From [Clostridium] fimetarium (lineage in GTDB: Bacteria > Bacillota > Clostridia > Lachnospirales > Lachnospiraceae): a DNA stretch of 64,000 nucleotides. Made by a program: the position numbers and the translations under genes. Under the pieces are notes generated by a model. It worked only from the letters and a program-made list of their open reading frames with translations, was not told where the DNA came from and did no database searches. Shown one piece after another: positions 34,679 through 44,188 of the stretch; position 1 is the stretch's first letter, and each line of letters starts with the position of its first letter. Location of the stretch: assembly GCF_900111235.1 (NCBI RefSeq), contig NZ_FOJI01000013.1, positions 60,957 through 124,956 of the forward strand. The letters are read 5' to 3'.

Positions 34679-36172
34679 TCATTGATACAAATCCCTAACT
34701 GCCTTTTTATCCAACTTATAATGCTGCAAAGTAAATAAAGTGATACCCCAACTAATAATTGGAATAATGCAGTAGAAAAATATAGTAAGCCATTTTAGTG
34801 TAGGTGTAATTGCATCATCTACTTGTGGAAACACCTTTGAAAACCCAACAAATGATAGTATTAATCCAACAAATGCAGTTCCAAGTGATGAAATCCCCTT
34901 ATCCACAAAAGAAAATAGTGCACCCATAATTCCTGGAACAAATTGTCCACTTCTCATATATTCATAATCCGTACAATCCGCAATCATAGGAACCACCATA
35001 TTATTTGTAATTGATTTGCACCCATTTAACAAAGTAAATACTACTAGAAATTCCAAAGTGAGCCAGTTAAAATGCGTAAGAGAAATTTTAGTTAGATCCC
35101 AAAATACCATCATCCCCAAGATTACGATCTGAAATAATACGCACAATCTTGTAATCGTTATCATAGCCTTTTTTTGGCCATGTCTTCTAGCATATACAAT
35201 ACCTAAAAATGTAACACCTAAGTTTGGAAATCCAATAATAACTCCTATAAGACCTGCTAAAGGGTAATTATTCATAAGAATCCCATACAACATAACGATT
35301 ACTGTCGAATTACCATAAACCATTGATGCAAATCCATTTGCTGCTGCTACAACGACCAACATTTTAATTGGTTTGTTATTCTTAAGTATCTCAAAATAAT
35401 CTTTCAGACGAATGGATTTTTTATTATCGACTTCAATTTTGAAATACGCCTTATTGTCTTTTTTCCAGATCCCGAAAATGGCAAGAGCTGTACATATTCC
35501 AGCCAATATAATGACTGTAATAACAAATTCTTCAAATAATTTCGGATTATTAAAATTCGTATATTTCTTAATTAAGTATACCGAAACATAAAATGCAACA
35601 AGTCCATGTGCAAACATAATAAATGTTGAATCAAAAAATGTAATTATAGGTCGTTGTGATACATCATTTGTTATCACAGTTTGTCCCGACTTTACAACGG
35701 AGCTTTGAAATGTATAACCAATAATATACAGCGAATATGTTGCCATGAAAAACGGTACCCTTAATGCTCCTGGTACCAAATGTGTAACATAAAACAACAG
35801 TAACGAACTGATGGCCGAAAACAAATAGCCTGCTACCATGAATGGCCTAAACTTTCCATACCTTCCATTCGTCTTATCAATGATGTATCCCACTATCGGA
35901 TCCGTTACACTATCAAAAACGCGCATTCCCGTAAGAATAAAGGAAATCAAAACAACTCCAATTCCAGCAATACCATTTGCATAATAGGATACATATCCCA
36001 TCATTGCGAGGAAAAGATTCGTGGATGTATTATTTAATGAAAATAGTGCTATTTGCCATATCTTTGCCCTATTGGCTTCTATTTTATTTTTTTTATTAGA
36101 ATTGGGTTGATTTTCTATATTGGGATCTGGTTGATTTTCTATATTTGGATTTGGTTCTGCTTCTTCATTCAT
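34679..36172 (-). CDS. GPH family sugar:cation symporter
   Basis: A 497-residue membrane transporter of the glycoside-pentoside-hexuronide family with about 12 membrane segments. Diagnostic motifs are RVFDSVTDPIVGYIIDKTNGRYGKFRPFM near residues 85-115 and DCTDYEYMRSGQFVPGI near residue 410. The cytoplasmic N-terminus carries an unusual tandem PNIENQPDPNIENQPN extension. Neighbours do not fix the substrate; the adjacent glucan-related gene suggests oligosaccharides. It ends directly at the tandem hairpin repeats. Confidence 0.9.
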   Translation of the reverse strand: MNEEAEPNPNIENQPDPNIENQPNSNKKNKIEANRAKIWQIALFSLNNTSTNLFLAMMGYVSYYANGIAGIGVVLISFILTGMRVFDSVTDPIVGYIIDKTNGRYGKFRPFMVAGYLFSAISSLLLFYVTHLVPGALRVPFFMATYSLYIIGYTFQSSVVKSGQTVITNDVSQRPIITFFDSTFIMFAHGLVAFYVSVYLIKKYTNFNNPKLFEEFVITVIILAGICTALAIFGIWKKDNKAYFKIEVDNKKSIRLKDYFEILKNNKPIKMLVVVAAANGFASMVYGNSTVIVMLYGILMNNYPLAGLIGVIIGFPNLGVTFLGIVYARRHGQKKAMITITRLCVLFQIVILGMMVFWDLTKISLTHFNWLTLEFLVVFTLLNGCKSITNNMVVPMIADCTDYEYMRSGQFVPGIMGALFSFVDKGISSLGTAFVGLILSFVGFSKVFPQVDDAITPTLKWLTIFFYCIIPIISWGITLFTLQHYKLDKKAVRDLYQ

Positions 36173-36349
36173 ATCTTAGGCACCTTCATCATTTATATTA
36201 AGTATCTTCGATTATTCTAATGTTGTATGTGTCATGAATTTCTCCTAGTATTCTTTGCAGATTAAATTATATTAATACTTCATATGACATAAATTATTAT
36301 AATGATATTACCAACATTATACAGTATAATTGCAATATTATAAAGAATT

Positions 36350-37273
36350 TTATACACCTTCACAGTCGAACTCTGGGATAAAGCTTTCCTGTGCAGTCTT
36401 CCCCTCTTGGATAAAACCATTCTCAACCCCTAAATCGATCGCAAAATCAACTAATTTATCATATTCTTTTTCAGTAATCCTTCTATTCAGTTTTTCGATA
36501 TTCTCCACTTGTTTTAAAGGTGTATATTGATTCATAATACTTATAAATACATTGTTTCCATATGTTTGATATAAATACGTAATAATATTTTTAGAGTCAA
36601 CAAATTCACCTGGCAGCATTAAATGCCTTACAATCACGCCCTTTGTCATAATCCCCTCTTCAATTATAGGATTATCAAGAATCTCTTTGCTAGATTTCTC
36701 ATTAAACTGTGGATTTCCAACCTGTCTATACATTTCAGATATTGCCTTAACTGCTACCTCAAAATAATCTTTTGCATTAGAATAATCATCAGCTAGTTGT
36801 GCTTCCATATATTTAAAATCTGGTAAATATATATCCACATACCCTTCAAGCAATTCCAATGTCTCTACAGTCTCATATGCACTGGTATTGTAGACTATTG
36901 GCAGTATTAACCCAGCTTTCCTTGCAAGATCAATTGCCTGGATAATCTGTGGAACATAATGCGTGGGCGTAACCAAATTGATATTATTGGCCTTCTTTTC
37001 TTGAAGTTCCATAAATATTTCAGCAAGACGCTCTATTGTTATCGCTTTTCCACTTTTTCCAATTGCAATGTCTCGATTTTGGCAATATATACATCTTAAC
37101 TGGCATCCAGAAAAAAAGACCGCTCCGGATCCCGCTTCACCTGAAATACAAGGCTCTTCCCAATAATGAAGTGCTGCCCTTGCAACTTTAAGTTGTGCTG
37201 TCATTCCACAATATCCGATTTTTTTGTCTTCTCTGTCAACATTACATTTTCTTGGACACAAATTACATTTCAT
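36350..37273 (-). CDS. Radical SAM protein, PflX-like
   Basis: A 307-residue radical SAM protein of the PflX/COG1313 type. The N-terminus has a separate cysteine set (CNLCPRKCNVDR and GYCGM) followed by the SAM cluster motif CQLRCIYCQN near residue 60. The motif VRHLMLPGEFVDS occurs near residue 215. Relatives are annotated as pyruvate formate-lyase activating enzyme homologs, but true targets are unknown. It is a single gene between the GPH transporter and the divergent ABC-F gene. AAAGGG is 8 bases before the ATG. Confidence 0.88.
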   Translation of the reverse strand: MKCNLCPRKCNVDREDKKIGYCGMTAQLKVARAALHYWEEPCISGEAGSGAVFFSGCQLRCIYCQNRDIAIGKSGKAITIERLAEIFMELQEKKANNINLVTPTHYVPQIIQAIDLARKAGLILPIVYNTSAYETVETLELLEGYVDIYLPDFKYMEAQLADDYSNAKDYFEVAVKAISEMYRQVGNPQFNEKSSKEILDNPIIEEGIMTKGVIVRHLMLPGEFVDSKNIITYLYQTYGNNVFISIMNQYTPLKQVENIEKLNRRITEKEYDKLVDFAIDLGVENGFIQEGKTAQESFIPEFDCEGV

Positions 37274-37539
37274 CTATATAACCCTTTTCTTTTGATCGAT
37301 TTTTGTCAATTCATATCATTTTACAAATATAACTCTTCTGCTTTCAAATGTAAATAATTTAAGTAGTTTTTAAAATCTATGGACATATTGAGCTTACCCA
37401 TAAACTTGTCATAGAGATATGGATAAGGCTTTTTTTGTACTGATTCCAAAATATATCTTGCAATTTCCTATATATAAGGTAGAATAGAGAATGAATGCAA
37501 ATTTTTAATTATATATTGTAAACGAAAGGAAATATCAAA

Positions 37540-39183
37540 ATGATTAGTGCTAATAATGTAACCCTTCAAATTGGTAAAAAAGCTTTATTTGAAGAAGTTA
37601 ATATTAAATTTACAGAAGGCAACTGCTACGGTCTTATCGGAGCAAACGGTGCTGGTAAATCTACATTTCTTAAGATTCTTACAGGACAACTTGACTCAAC
37701 AAAGGGCGATATCGTAATAACACCCGGACAGAGGCTTTCTTTCTTACAGCAAGATCATTTCAAATATGATGAATATAATGTTCTTGATACTGTAATTATG
37801 GGAAATACAAGACTCTATGCAATAATGAAAGAAAAAGAAATAATATACGCAAAAGAAGATTTCACTGAAGAAGATGGAATCCAAGCAAGTGAGCTTGAAG
37901 GCGAATTTGCAACTATGAATGGTTGGGAAGCTGAATCTGACGCAGCACAACTTCTTAACGGACTTGGAATTGGAACAGATCTTCACGACAAAATTATGAA
38001 AGACTTAAATGGTAGCGATAAAGTTAAAGTACTCCTTGCACAGGCTTTATTTGGTGATCCTGATATTCTACTTCTCGATGAGCCTACAAACCATTTGGAT
38101 TTAGATGCTATCGCTTGGCTTGAAGAATTCCTTATTAATTTCAACAATACTGTTATCGTTGTATCTCATGATCGTTACTTCCTCAATAAGGTTTGTACAC
38201 ATATTGCAGATATTGATTATGCTAAAATCCAGTTATATTCCGGCAATTATGATTTCTGGTATGAATCTAGCCAATTACTTGCAAAACAGATGAAAGATTC
38301 TAACAAGAAAAAAGAAGAAAAAATCAAGGAGTTACAGGACTTTGTTACTAGGTTCTCTGCAAATGCTTCTAAATCAAAGCAAGCAACTTCTAGAAAACGT
38401 GCTCTTGAAAAAATCGAACTTGATGACATCAAACCATCAAGCAGAAAATATCCATATATCGATTTCAGACCATCTCGTGAAATAGGAAATGAAGTTCTTT
38501 CCGTGAATGGACTTTCAAAAACGATTAATGGGGTAAAAGTTCTTGATAATATTTCATTTATTGTTAATCCTGTTGATAAAATTGCATTTGTTGGTTCTAA
38601 CGAACTAGCTACTACTACTCTTTTCCAGATTCTCAATGGCGAGATAGAGCCTGATGAAGGCACTTACACATGGGGTATCACTGTTTCCTCTTCATATTTC
38701 CCTAAAGACAGTGGTGCAGAATTTAATAATGAAGACACAATCGTTGAATGGCTTACACAGTATTCTCCAGATCCTGATATGACTTACGTTCGTGGATTCC
38801 TTGGCAGAATGTTATTTGCTGGCGAAGACGGAATTAAGAAAGTCAAAATATTATCAGGTGGTGAAAAAGTTCGTTGTCTAATATCAAAAATGATGATTTC
38901 TTGTACAAATGTACTTGTACTTGATGATCCTACGAACCACCTTGATATGGAATCAATTACAGCCCTTAACAACGGACTTATGAAATTCCCAGGTGTTGCA
39001 ATCTTTACATCACATGATCATCAGTTCATTGAGTCAACTGCTAACCGTATCATGGAAATCATTCCAAATGGTCAGTTAATTGACAAGGTTTCAACTTATG
39101 ATGAATACCTTGAAAGTGATGAAATGGCTAGAAAGCGTCAAGGATTATCTGAATCAGATGATGAAGATCAAGATCAAGATTAA
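37540..39183 (+). CDS. ABC-F type ribosome-associated ATPase (YkpA/YbiT-like)
   Basis: A 547-residue soluble twin-cassette ATPase without membrane segments; ABC-F proteins act on ribosomes. Cassette 1 has intact Walker A GANGAGKST and Walker B ILLLDEPTNHLD, but its signature reads LNGSDK. Cassette 2 has an intact signature LSGGEK, but Walker A reads GSNELATTT without lysine. Because each ATP site uses Walker A of one cassette and the signature of the other, one site is complete and one degenerate. Similar sequence is expected in YkpA-like relatives. The C-terminus is acidic (DEDQDQD). Good ribosome site AAAGGA before ATG. Confidence 0.92.
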   Translation: MISANNVTLQIGKKALFEEVNIKFTEGNCYGLIGANGAGKSTFLKILTGQLDSTKGDIVITPGQRLSFLQQDHFKYDEYNVLDTVIMGNTRLYAIMKEKEIIYAKEDFTEEDGIQASELEGEFATMNGWEAESDAAQLLNGLGIGTDLHDKIMKDLNGSDKVKVLLAQALFGDPDILLLDEPTNHLDLDAIAWLEEFLINFNNTVIVVSHDRYFLNKVCTHIADIDYAKIQLYSGNYDFWYESSQLLAKQMKDSNKKKEEKIKELQDFVTRFSANASKSKQATSRKRALEKIELDDIKPSSRKYPYIDFRPSREIGNEVLSVNGLSKTINGVKVLDNISFIVNPVDKIAFVGSNELATTTLFQILNGEIEPDEGTYTWGITVSSSYFPKDSGAEFNNEDTIVEWLTQYSPDPDMTYVRGFLGRMLFAGEDGIKKVKILSGGEKVRCLISKMMISCTNVLVLDDPTNHLDMESITALNNGLMKFPGVAIFTSHDHQFIESTANRIMEIIPNGQLIDKVSTYDEYLESDEMARKRQGLSESDDEDQDQD

Positions 39184-39204
39184 TTAATTTAAATAAATCT
39201 AATT

Positions 39205-39262
39205 TAACTATAAATGCCTCTTCAATTAACTTAAAATAATTGATGGGGCATATATTTTAAAG
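39205..39262 (+). terminator. Probable terminator after the ABC-F gene
   Basis: ATGCC-tc-ttCAATTA pairs with TAATTG-atgg-GGCAT around an acttaaaa loop, followed by a T-rich stretch. It lies about 25 bases past the ABC-F stop. Confidence 0.55.
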
Positions 39263-39428
39263 AAATTGATAACACCTGTCCTTTGAATCTATTGATAACA
39301 TATAGTTTGAAAGAAATTTCTATCACATATACTTTGAAGAATTAGATGACATACACATTAATTGCTTCTAAAACAGAAAGCTTGTGTACGAAAGATTTTA
39401 AAAATATTGCAGAAAGAGGAATAAACGA

Positions 39429-39851
39429 ATGGAAATAGAGAGTTATAGTTGGACACACCGCGCACAATATTACGAAACAGACCAAATGGGAATTGTTCAT
39501 CACTCAAATTACATAAGATGGTTTGAGGAATCAAGAGTAGAATTTCTAGATAAAATTGGATATAGCTATAAAAAGCTTGAAGATAATGGCATTATAAGCC
39601 CTGTAATTGAAATAAGTTGTAAATACAAATCTATGGTTCACTTTGGTGATGATGTTATTATAACTCCAACAATCAAGGAATTTAATGGTGTAAGGCTCAC
39701 AATCTATTATGAAATAACAGATGCTTGCACAAAAGAACTTCGTTCATTTGGTACAAGCAGCCATTGTTTTCTAGGAATTGATGGCCGTCCTCTTCGACTT
39801 AAGAAAGACCACTTTGATTTTTATGAGAGATTACTTAATCTTGTTGTTTAA
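39429..39851 (+). CDS. YbgC-type acyl-CoA thioesterase
   Basis: A 140-residue hot-dog fold protein. The signature YETDQMGIVHHSNYIRWFEE at residues ~14-33 includes the aspartate and the histidine typical of 4-hydroxybenzoyl-CoA thioesterase/YbgC enzymes. It hydrolyses acyl-CoA thioesters in the cytoplasm; the physiological acyl group is unknown. GAGG is about 8 bases before the ATG. The last codons lie inside a ~36-base tandem repeat that continues past the stop. Confidence 0.9.
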   Translation: MEIESYSWTHRAQYYETDQMGIVHHSNYIRWFEESRVEFLDKIGYSYKKLEDNGIISPVIEISCKYKSMVHFGDDVIITPTIKEFNGVRLTIYYEITDACTKELRSFGTSSHCFLGIDGRPLRLKKDHFDFYERLLNLVV

Positions 39852-39925
39852 AAATAACTACAATAATTACTTAATCTTGTTGTTTAAAAATCACTACAAT
39901 GATTGCTTAATATTGTTATTTAAGT
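39838..39925. repeat. About 36-base tandem repeat across two convergent gene ends
   Basis: The unit ttacttaatcttgttgttta plus aaaatnactacaatnat is present about 2.4 times. The first unit covers the thioesterase C-terminus and stop, and the last covers the C-terminus of the convergent oxidoreductase gene. The duplication copied the end of the thioesterase gene into the spacer. Confidence 0.8.
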
Positions 39926-40872
39926 ATCTCTGCAGTAATCTTTAATGTTTTAATCGCTGTACTAACATCTGCGCTAAACTTACCTATTCCATTCAGTTCA
40001 TCTACGATTGCCTGTTCCATATTGAGACCCACAAATTGTGAATCCTCAATCACATACTCAGACTGCCCAGTCTGAGTTATAACATAAATAGGAGAATTGT
40101 TATGAAAGAAATCAAATCGAATTATTCCTTTATCTCCAATAATCTCAATTCTATCAAGTTCCGTGTTACAGTTATAGAGCCACTGTCCACTTCCAACGAC
40201 ACCATTTTGGAATTGAATATTCATACACAAGGAATCAAAAACTGGATTTGACTTGTTAAAGATGTTCTTTATAACGTTAAATTCTTCCACTTCGCCCATA
40301 AGACTACATATATAATCTAATGCATGAATATCAGTTTCCGAAAATATATTTCCACCAGAAACTTCTGGATTCATTCTCCAAGCCTCAGCGTCTTCAACTG
40401 CTTTCACAAATCTTACAACATTAACGGCTTCTATCGTTCCAATTGCCCCATCCTTCATAAGCTCTGCAATCTTATTAAACCTGTTAAGACTTCTTCGATA
40501 GAATGCAACATATGCTTTCTTTCCTGCTGCATCAAATGCTTCCTTAATTTTTAATCCTTCTTCATAACTAAGTGCTAATGGCTTTTCAATTAAGCAGTTT
40601 TTTCCTGCTTGTGCACATTTAACAGCATACTCAACATGCATATCTGGTGTTGTTGCAATATACACGATATCTATTTCTGGATCATTTAAAATCGCATCGA
40701 CATCTTGATATACCATTCCATGCTGATGTCTGGCTACCCAGTCGTTTGCCTTTGCTATCGTTCTGTTCGTTACTGCCTTTAGAATAGAGTTCTTGGCAAG
40801 ATATAGACCTGGTCCATTCTTAACTTCTGTTACATCTCCGCATCCAATCATGCCCCATACAATATTTTTCAT
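39916..40872 (-). CDS. Gfo/Idh/MocA family NAD(P)-dependent oxidoreductase
   Basis: A 318-residue dehydrogenase. The Rossmann NAD-binding part opens with WGMIGCGDVTEVKNGPGLY, the family EKP motif is in NCLIEKPLALSYEEG near residue 95, and the C-terminal part has the sugar-binding barrel with SETDIHALDY. It acts on a sugar, inositol or related polyol, unspecified. The frame opens with TTG at 40878; the ATG at 40872 has AGGA 9 bases upstream. It is downstream of the PPK2 gene on the same strand, separated by a short tandem repeat. Confidence 0.9.
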   Translation of the reverse strand: MKNIVWGMIGCGDVTEVKNGPGLYLAKNSILKAVTNRTIAKANDWVARHQHGMVYQDVDAILNDPEIDIVYIATTPDMHVEYAVKCAQAGKNCLIEKPLALSYEEGLKIKEAFDAAGKKAYVAFYRRSLNRFNKIAELMKDGAIGTIEAVNVVRFVKAVEDAEAWRMNPEVSGGNIFSETDIHALDYICSLMGEVEEFNVIKNIFNKSNPVFDSLCMNIQFQNGVVGSGQWLYNCNTELDRIEIIGDKGIIRFDFFHNNSPIYVITQTGQSEYVIEDSQFVGLNMEQAIVDELNGIGKFSADVSTAIKTLKITAEILK

Positions 40873-40907
40873 GTGCAATTATCCTTTATCCTTCTTATGT
40901 TTAATAT

Positions 40908-40972
40908 GATAACAATCTTTGCTTTCATATAACACTATCTTTGCTTTCATATAACACTATCTTTGCTTTCGT
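40908..40972. repeat. About 22-base tandem repeat between PPK2 and oxidoreductase genes
   Basis: The unit ctttgctttcatataacactat is repeated about 2.7 times directly, with very little change. It occupies most of the 120-base spacer. Confidence 0.85.
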
Positions 40973-40992
40973 ACTTGCGGTATCTCTAATCA

Positions 40993-42453
40993 CTATAATC
41001 GCTTTTCAATAGCCGCAATAATTGTTTCCAATGTTTTAATTCTAGCAAAATATTTGCTGTTAGATTCAACAATCGTCCATGGCGCATTTTCGGTAGACGT
41101 GTTCTTTAGCATATCATTAACGGCCACTTCATACTTGTCCCATTTTTCTCTATTTCTCCAGTCTTCTTCAGTGATTTTCCACTGTTTTTCTGGAGTTTCT
41201 TGTCTCTGCGTAAAACGTACTAACTGCTCGTCCTTATCAATTTGAAGCCAAAACTTAACTACAATAGCGCCCCACTGCGTTAATTCCTTCTCAAACTCGT
41301 TAATTTCATTATATGCGCGCTTCCATTCTTCCTTACTACAAAAGCCTTCAACACGCTCAACCATAACTCTTCCATACCAAGTTCTATCAAATATCTTTAT
41401 ATGCCCCGTCTTAGGGATGTTATTTCTAAATCTCCAAAGATAATGATGTGAAGCTTCTGTGCTATCTGGTGCAGCAATAGGAGTAACATCATAATCTCTA
41501 GGGTCAAGACTCTCTACCACACGTTTTATATTTCCACCTTTTCCAGCTGCATCCCATCCTTCATAGCAGATAATAAGTGGGATAGATTTTTTATATAGTT
41601 TATATGATAATTTCTGTAGTTTATTTTGTAAATATTCTAATTGAATATTATAGTCCTCTTCCTCTAAATTGCATGACAAATCCACATTGACCAACTTAGG
41701 CATCTTAATTAATGGAAATCCCATCTTGCTTGCTATAATTCCTGTTTGCTTTGGCCTCTTAACTTCTAAATCAGCCTTTAATTTCTCCTCAATATTCTTT
41801 ACTAAAATACTAAGAATACTATACAATGCAACATGCTTATCCATTCCAGAAATTGCATTCCACGGAGCATTCTCAGTGTTCGTATCTTCCAACATCATTT
41901 CAAATTTTTTGTAATTTTTATTATAATGCTTATTTTGTTGTAAATCAAAATCATTGACTCTCCAAGCTGAACTTTTCTTCGAACTTAATTCGTCCAATCT
42001 ACTTTTTTGTTCTTTTTCACTGATATGTAAGAAAAATTTAACAATTAAATAACCATCATCTGTAAGTTGACGTTCAAATATGTTGATGTTTTCTTTCTTA
42101 GATTCGCAGTAATTATGATACCAACTTTTATCAAACACTGCAATTTCTCCACGCTGTGGGACCTTCAACCAAAATCTATTAAGAAATGGTAATCTTGCCT
42201 CCTCTGCATTTGGCTCATTAACCGTAACAACTTCAAATCCACGTGGATCAAGGTTAAGTATCATTTTACCAACTTGGCTTCCCTTTCCAGACGCGCCCCA
42301 TCCTTCAAAAACAATCATTACAGGTGTTTTTGATTCCCTTAGTTCCTGCTGCAATACTGAAAGACGTTCCCCTAACAATTTGATTGCCGGTTTAATAGCA
42401 TCCCTTGTTTCATCTTTGGTAACTGCATTCTTCAAAATCACTTTATCTAACAT
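40993..42453 (-). CDS. Two-domain PPK2 polyphosphate kinase (polyphosphate:AMP phosphotransferase type)
   Basis: A 486-residue protein with two tandem PPK2 domains. The first P-loop is FEGWGASGKGSQ near residue 50 and the second is CYEGWDAAGKGGN near residue 298. The second domain also has the DRTWYGRVMVERVEGF motif. This two-domain layout matches polyphosphate:AMP phosphotransferases, which make ADP from AMP using polyphosphate. The first domain carries FDKSWYHNYCES in place of the RTWY motif and is probably the less active one, as is usual in this class. AAGGAGG precedes the ATG. Confidence 0.92.
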   Translation of the reverse strand: MLDKVILKNAVTKDETRDAIKPAIKLLGERLSVLQQELRESKTPVMIVFEGWGASGKGSQVGKMILNLDPRGFEVVTVNEPNAEEARLPFLNRFWLKVPQRGEIAVFDKSWYHNYCESKKENINIFERQLTDDGYLIVKFFLHISEKEQKSRLDELSSKKSSAWRVNDFDLQQNKHYNKNYKKFEMMLEDTNTENAPWNAISGMDKHVALYSILSILVKNIEEKLKADLEVKRPKQTGIIASKMGFPLIKMPKLVNVDLSCNLEEEDYNIQLEYLQNKLQKLSYKLYKKSIPLIICYEGWDAAGKGGNIKRVVESLDPRDYDVTPIAAPDSTEASHHYLWRFRNNIPKTGHIKIFDRTWYGRVMVERVEGFCSKEEWKRAYNEINEFEKELTQWGAIVVKFWLQIDKDEQLVRFTQRQETPEKQWKITEEDWRNREKWDKYEVAVNDMLKNTSTENAPWTIVESNSKYFARIKTLETIIAAIEKRL

Positions 42454-42720
42454 ATAGTTCCTCCTTATGTAACTGATTTAACTCAAGATACCCTTGTATT
42501 ATATCACTGTAGAAACTAATATCAATCAAAAACTGATTTATTCTAACATTCCAGCAAATAAATAGATTTAGTTCAATTATTAGATATTAATTACTCAACA
42601 ATGTTATAGCATCAGTAAGTGTATGAATTATTTTATAGATATACAGTATTGTAATAATTTTCCAATTAGTATAAAATATACTTAAACCAATATAATGATT
42701 AAAGTGAGGAGAACGATAGA

Positions 42721-42957
42721 ATGGAACAAAGCAATAAGAGGAAAATCAAAGATCATAAGTTATGTGTTTTTATTAATTTGATTTTAATACTATTTTCGAC
42801 CAATATTTCAAACTCAATTGCATATGGTTTCAATTATGATGCTACAGATGTGGATTGTATTCGCTATCAAATAGCCTTGGTTATAACATGTATAATTATA
42901 TCTATAAATTCATGCATTTATTTGTTTATATATACTAAAACAGATAAAAAATCTTAA
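42721..42957 (+). CDS. Small two-helix membrane protein, unknown
   Basis: A 78-residue predicted membrane protein with a basic N-terminus (SNKRKIKDHK) and two hydrophobic helices around residues 14-36 and 46-70. GAGGAG lies about 10 bases before the ATG, supporting expression. I do not recognise it. It is alone between the PPK2 gene and the element-split protease locus. Confidence 0.55.
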   Translation: MEQSNKRKIKDHKLCVFINLILILFSTNISNSIAYGFNYDATDVDCIRYQIALVITCIIISINSCIYLFIYTKTDKKS

Positions 42958-43090
42958 TAAATTATAATTCAACACATGATTTGAAACCTTCGTCCTTAGT
43001 GCATCAATCAAGGAATTAATGACAGCCATTTCCTCTTGGCTGATGGTATCGTATTGAGCCTGCACACGTAGATTTTCCAATGGATGTTCC
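42950..43090 (-). pseudogene. Possible remnant of an unrecognised coding sequence
   Basis: On the minus strand one frame reads EHPLENLRVQAQYDT and continues through MAVINSLIDALRTKVSN with protein-like composition. It is preceded directly by a stop codon and has no start codon, and it runs out into the AT-rich end of the small membrane gene. It looks like a C-terminal gene fragment. I do not recognise the parent. The rest of 42958-43235 holds nothing else I can support. Confidence 0.3.
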
Positions 43091-43235
43091 TATAAAACTT
43101 TCGTTCCTTCAAAATAATTCTCCCTTTCGATTTCATAACCTATAAATTAAGATTATATTAAAGTTGTGAATCATCTATTGTTACTTGTCTGAAAAATGTA
43201 TGTTCTAAAAGTAAACGAACTACTACAATACAACA

Positions 43236-43266
43236 AAAAAGGGCAGAACCGACTCTGCCCTTTTAA
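43236..43266 (-). terminator. Terminator of the split protease gene
   Basis: Perfect stem gggcaga (43241-43247) with tctgccc (43254-43260), flanked by A and T runs on both sides, so it can work in both directions. It lies about 20 bases past the stop of the protease C-terminal piece. Confidence 0.9.
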
Positions 43267-43287
43267 ATTTGCTAATGTTCAAGTACC

Positions 43288-43989
43288 TCAATTGCTTAAT
43301 AACCGCTTCACATCCAGCATCCCCCAACCTTGTTGATTTGCAGGGATTTGAATTCTCACTGCTCTATCATGCAAACGCATTTTGACATCCTTAGGTGTCA
43401 ATTCTGGATATTTTTCCAACAACAATGCAATTGCACCACTGCATATAGGTGCGGCCATAGATGTTCCACTTTTAATTGAATATCCATTATTTGAGTTCAG
43501 GCATGAGATGATGTCTGAGCCCGGTGCCACAATTTCCGGCTTAATAATACAATTTTCTGTTGGTCCTCTTCCTGAATAGTGCTTTTTTACAACGCCTCTC
43601 TCATCCTTATATTCCACATCATCATACGCACCAACTGTTATAACTTTTCTACTAATTCCAGGTACCGTAACGCTACATTTATCTGGCCCATTATTTCCAG
43701 CTGCCGTTACTACAACAATTCCATTATCCCAGACTGAATCAACGCCTTTAATTAATATTGAATCCTCATTCAGTTCTTCATTTGGGGAAGTACCAAAAGA
43801 AATATTTAAAATCCTAATGTTATATTTCTCTTTGTTTTTTAGAACCCATTGTAATCCGCTAAGTACGCTTTTAATTTTACCATTACCGTTCTTATCTAAA
43901 ACTTTAACTGCAATCAGATTGGTTCTAGGTGATATTCCAGTGTACTTTCCTTTTGAGGCGATTCCACTTCCTGCGATTATTCCTGCCAC
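43288..43989 (-). pseudogene. Subtilisin-like protease, C-terminal piece of a split gene
   Basis: This 233-codon frame is the last two thirds of an S8 peptidase. It contains the oxyanion asparagine in VVVTAAGNNGPD and the catalytic serine in SIKSGTSMAAPICSG. It begins in mid-protein at V-A-G-I-I-A-G, which in intact subtilases follows the catalytic HGTH. The missing N-terminal piece is at 55079-55363, and joining the two at the shared CACATG gives NGHGSHVAGIIAG in frame. The first codon GTG is thus probably an internal valine, not a start. The restored protein would be about 326 residues without a signal peptide, like intracellular serine proteases. Confidence 0.88.
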
Positions 43990-44013
43990 ATGGGTGTGTA
44001 GTGTTTTTACACA
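43975..44013. other. Left attachment site of the element
   Basis: Host side ttattcctgc, core CACATG (43987-43992), element side ggtgtgtagtg. An inverted repeat TGTGTA/TACACA lies at 43995-44013 just inside. The shared identity with the right site is only six bases, as is normal for large serine recombinases. Confidence 0.75.
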
Positions 44014-44026
44014 ATTGGTTATTATA

Positions 44027-44134
44027 TTAATAATTGTTTCTGTTTATCTGTTCAATAATGATCATTTTTATTTTGTTCATTCTTTCTACTTCACTATTTG
44101 TCAAAAATATATTTTTAACAATATATCTTGTCAT
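44027..44134 (-). CDS. Small 35-residue ORF beside the left attachment site
   Basis: Reads MTRYIVKNIFLTNSEVERMN plus a short basic tail ending IIIEQINRNNY. AGGAG lies 9 bases before the ATG at 44134, and a good promoter lies just upstream. Its place between the recombinase and the attachment site is where a recombination directionality factor could be encoded. The sequence matches nothing I know, so the role is speculative. Confidence 0.35.
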   Translation of the reverse strand: MTRYIVKNIFLTNSEVERMNKIKMIIIEQINRNNY

Positions 44135-44160
44135 AGCCTTCTGCTCCTATAACTCTGGAT

Positions 44161-44188
44161 ATATTATCAATATACAATGTGAAGTCAA
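44161..44188 (-). promoter_or_regulatory. Promoter for the small ORF near the attachment site
   Basis: TTGACT (44183-44188) and TAATAT (44161-44166) on the minus strand with a 16-base spacer. It overlaps the recombinase stop codon, so the small ORF could be expressed independently. Confidence 0.5.
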
